From Methanosarcinaceae archaeon (GTDB lineage Archaea > Halobacteriota > Methanosarcinia > Methanosarcinales > Methanosarcinaceae), in the NCBI GenBank assembly GCA_020793555.1, contig DQIO01000233.1, positions 1 through 8,674 of the forward strand: 8,674 nt of DNA, written 5' to 3'. Made by a program: the position numbers and the translations under genes. Under the pieces are notes generated by a model. That model was not told the DNA's origin. It saw only the letters and a program-made list of their open reading frames with translations, and did no database searches. This document shows, piece after piece, positions 7,224 through 8,674 of the stretch (positions are counted from its first letter, which is position 1; every line of letters begins with the position of its first letter).

Positions 7224-7233
7224 AATATTATAA
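7224..7233 (-). promoter_or_regulatory. Candidate distal TATA box for lysS
   Basis: On the minus strand this reads TTATAATATT, close to the archaeal TATA consensus. A start about 25 bases downstream would give a lysS leader of about 100 bases containing the inverted repeat at 7125-7149 and three CGAG repeats near 7151-7173. A proximal alternative, CTATAGATTA inside the inverted repeat, is possible. Confidence 0.35.
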
Positions 7234-7280
7234 CCTTTGGTTCGCATATTTGGTTCATATGGCACGCTACAAGTAATTGG

Positions 7281-7337
7281 CCGCAGAGGGGCGCAGAGTT
7301 GTCCATATTTAGATTCTCTGCGCCCTCGCGTCCTCCG
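7281..7337. repeat. GCAGAG-type dispersed intergenic repeat in inverted arrangement
   Basis: The left part reads CCGCAGAGGGGCGCAGAG (7281-7298) and the right part contains CTCTGCGCCC (7316-7325) then TCGCGTCCTCCGTG. GGGCGCAGAG (7289-7298) pairs perfectly with 7316-7325 across a 17-base loop. The words CGCAGAGG / CTCTGCG with GTCCTCCGTG resemble a family of dispersed intergenic repeats I know from many archaeal and bacterial genomes. Confidence 0.5.
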
Positions 7338-7509
7338 TGAAAAGTTGTTCCATTCACACTATAATCACTGGATTTACTATACTCAAAAATGACCGATTGG
7401 TTTCTACACAGTGCCATCAGCGCACCGACTTAGGAACACACACAAATTGTACGTACATGCGGGTGCCGATGTTAAAAAGAAAGTCACAGCAATTGACCTA
7501 AACTAAAGA

Positions 7510-7539
7510 AAACGGAGCATCCGTTTCCGCCGCAGGCGG
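7510..7539. repeat. Two adjacent hairpins, both with a GCA loop
   Basis: AAACGGA-GCA-TCCGTTT (7510-7526) has a perfect 7-bp stem, and CCGCC-GCA-GGCGG (7527-7539) has a perfect 5-bp stem. They abut without a gap and share the same loop triplet. They could be a double terminator, a recombination or repeat element, or part of a structured RNA. Confidence 0.45.
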
Positions 7540-7707
7540 CGGATTCCACTGCCACCAAACCCACAACAACTCACAACCCCAAATACAACAATGCAATTCT
7601 CATATCTGCAAATATGACGCCGCATAAAAACCGTTTTCATTGGTGTTCGATTAAGGATTTTTATTGGCTTGTTGCTAATGTTTTTAGATAAAAGCAACCC
7701 TGATCAC

Positions 7708-7722
7708 ATTTTTAATAAAAAT
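7708..7722. repeat. AT-only palindrome
   Basis: ATTTTTA (7708-7714) and TAAAAAT (7716-7722) are exact reverse complements around a single A. It may act as a TATA-like element in either direction, but no gene is placed to use it on the + strand. AT palindromes of this kind also arise by chance. Confidence 0.25.
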
Positions 7723-7864
7723 ACGAAGTTGATATATGTTATTGGTTTTATCATTCGATATTTTTAGATATGTTCAATGGGTGTATGCTATTTATCACGA
7801 TTTGTCTCTTAACCACACACTGATGAAACCGCTTTGTATTTTGCGTTCATGGTGTAGAAACGTG

Positions 7865-7893
7865 CCGCGCTTTTGCGCGGTCGCGTCGTTTTT
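7865..7893 (+). terminator. GC-rich hairpin with T4 loop followed by T6
   Basis: CCGCGC-TTTT-GCGCGG (7865-7880) is a perfect 6-bp all-GC stem, and six T follow at 7888-7893. On the + strand this has terminator-like form, but no + strand gene ends just upstream, so it may end an unrecognised RNA or be part of a structured element. Confidence 0.35.
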
Positions 7894-8023
7894 TGCATAT
7901 GTCTTAACTCCTTCTGTTCCGCGACATTGTGTTGTTGACATGACACTAGTAAATTATGATGAAGTTCATATTATAGTGCCTTGACTTAGTGAATGTGGTG
8001 ATTCAGCATAAATTCAAATAAAC

Positions 8024-8579
8024 TCATACGAGTGACAGCAACATCTCAATAGTATCCCGAACATCATCCTGTTCCATTCTACCATATTTTTCAATCGCAT
8101 CAAGGTTATCAGGAATACTTTCCAGGCACCTTTTTAAGAAAACTGAACTTGCTGAGATTTTCACCAAGAAGATTAATATCGATCTCATTCCCCCCGTGCG
8201 CAGGGTCAATTAGTGCGATGATGTCTGCGTAGTCCTTTACAAGCTTTCCCCTTTCCCATTCCATATCTTCAGCGGTCTCGTTCTTTATTCGATATGAACG
8301 ATCCCATTCCGCTTTTAACTTGAGCAATAAAAGCATGCCTCTTGTTGGAACTAAAGCAGAAATTCCGCCCCTTATTTCCTTTATTGTTGTTTGCTCCTGC
8401 GGAATGTCAAAATCTAAATAATCCCCTCTGCCCTCAAATTGCATCCCGTCGCGTGAGATGAAGTCTATTATTAAGTCACCACGTGTGGTTGGTTTCATGA
8501 CCGTATTGAATTTTTCATATATTTGATGTGATCCATATCCACGTTTTGTCTTTAAAATGTATTTTAGTTTGTTTTTCAT
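8024..8579 (-). pseudogene. Frameshifted, probably 5'-truncated nucleotidyltransferase-like gene
   Basis: The frame from ATG 8579 encodes 156 residues and ends in an ill-fitting tail at 8109. Skipping one base near the A5 run of the coding strand (plus-strand T5 at 8131-8135) joins residue 149 (FSFLK) to a second frame that continues for 35 residues, RCLESIPDNLDAIEK and onward, to a stop at 8024. The restored protein would have about 184 residues. The segment LIIDFISRDG (36-45), a long gap, then LLLLKLKAEWDR (83-94) and KLVKDYADIIALID (112-125) resembles the C-terminal half of nucleotidyltransferase-like families such as AbiEii, DUF6036 or NTP_transf_8, where a Lys-x-x-Ala helix and a KD-x-x-D-I helix recur. 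The N-terminal half with GG and DxD-type catalytic motifs is missing, so the gene looks truncated. A sequencing error at the A5 run is the main alternative for the frameshift. Confidence 0.6.
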
Positions 8580-8674
8580 ACGACTGTTGGCCTTACATCA
8601 GTATCTCCTGCGACAGGAGCTGCACAAATAGCCAGCAGTAATAAAACTGCGACTATTCCGGGGAATGGGTGGTT
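8576..8674 (-). CDS. Partial open frame with signal-peptide-like sequence, cut by the window edge
   Basis: On the minus strand an open frame enters from the right edge and runs 32 codons to a TGA that overlaps the ATG at 8579 (ATGA). The residues FPGIVAVLLLLAICAAPVAG form a hydrophobic helix ending in a signal-peptidase-like PVAG, followed by only nine residues (DTDVRPTVV). A signal peptide followed at once by a stop suggests a secreted-protein gene broken just after its leader. It could instead be a C-terminal membrane anchor of an upstream gene. No start codon is inside the window. Confidence 0.35.
   Translation of the reverse strand, partial: NHPFPGIVAVLLLLAICAAPVAGDTDVRPTVV

Larger units (their letters stand above)
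7102..8023. other. Long noncoding block with several hairpins
   Basis: About 920 bases without a credible gene. The longest open frames here (64-82 codons) are rich in Cys, Trp, His or Arg, show no recognisable domain, and lack a sensible ribosome binding site. The block contains the lysS upstream elements, a GCAGAG-type repeat (7281-7337), a palindrome TGTACGTACA (7448-7457), two adjacent hairpins with GCA loops (7510-7539), a C/A-rich tract (about 7550-7591), an AT palindrome (7708-7722) and a GC-rich hairpin (7865-7880). No tRNA-like TTC-containing arm or CRISPR repeat was found. Confidence 0.55.

Noticed and set aside
7202..7417. 71-codon open frame on the minus strand
   Set aside because: Its middle is a translation of the GCAGAG-type repeat, a common source of false small proteins.
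7550..7591. Possible G-quadruplex on the minus strand of the C/A-rich tract
   Set aside because: The G runs are uneven (one of four, one of three, then pairs) with long loops, so a stable quadruplex is doubtful.
7503..7697. 64-codon open frame on the minus strand
   Set aside because: The arginine- and glycine-rich end is just the translated GCA-loop hairpins and C/A-rich tract. No supporting motif.
7400..7861. GTTTCTACAC (7400-7409) and GTGTAGAAAC (7852-7861) as terminal inverted repeats of a small element
   Set aside because: A single 10-base match between two points of a 900-base noncoding block is not far from chance, and there are no flanking target duplications.
7736..7984. 82-codon open frame on the + strand
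   Set aside because: It has many Cys, Trp and His residues, contains the GC-rich hairpin within it, lacks a ribosome binding site, and matches no family I know.
7940..8010. Possible C/D box guide RNA at the ATGATGA near 7957
   Set aside because: A C-box-like word is present, but no CTGA D box follows at suitable spacing and no flanking stem is seen.
8593..8613. Minus-strand AGGAG followed by ATG and an immediate TAA, like a start-stop regulatory element
   Set aside because: It lies inside the signal-peptide-like frame, and the short hairpin there (CTCCTG-CGA-CAGGAG) is easily explained by that coding sequence.

Overview
The window looks like chromosomal DNA from a methanogenic or methane-oxidising archaeon of the Methanosarcinales type. 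The pointers are a class I lysyl-tRNA synthetase, a secreted protein ending in a PGF-CTERM archaeosortase signal, an archaeal-style tandem U32 protein, Shine-Dalgarno-led genes joined by ATGA overlaps, and AT-rich TATA-like elements upstream of genes. The genus cannot be fixed from the sequence alone.

Layout. Positions 1-335 are AT-rich and show no convincing gene. Two translationally coupled genes follow on the + strand (336-1537): a secreted two-repeat PGF-CTERM protein and a 77-residue membrane protein. They end in a hairpin that contains the second stop codon. Next is a + strand pair (1655-4578): an 827-residue U32 family protein with two U32 halves and two cysteine clusters, and a DNPH1-like deoxynucleotide N-hydrolase whose ATG overlaps the U32 stop. 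A BofA-like small membrane protein (about 4611-4862) comes after. It runs convergently into a minus-strand SAM methyltransferase (4859-5500), and the two stop codons overlap at the centre of an 18-base palindrome. The methyltransferase lies 8 bases downstream of lysS (5509-7101, minus), with which it is probably cotranscribed. A perfect 10-bp inverted repeat sits just upstream of lysS.

From about 7102 to 8023 there is no credible gene, but there are several hairpins and a copy of a GCAGAG-type dispersed intergenic repeat. At 8024-8579 (minus) lies what appears to be a 5'-truncated and frameshifted nucleotidyltransferase-like gene. At the right edge a short open frame that reads like a signal peptide runs into it.

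The most interesting points are the tandem U32 protein coupled to a nucleotide-cleaning hydrolase, the palindrome shared by two convergent stop codons, the lysS upstream inverted repeat, and the decaying gene within a hairpin-rich noncoding block. No CRISPR array, tRNA, rRNA or intact transposase was seen.
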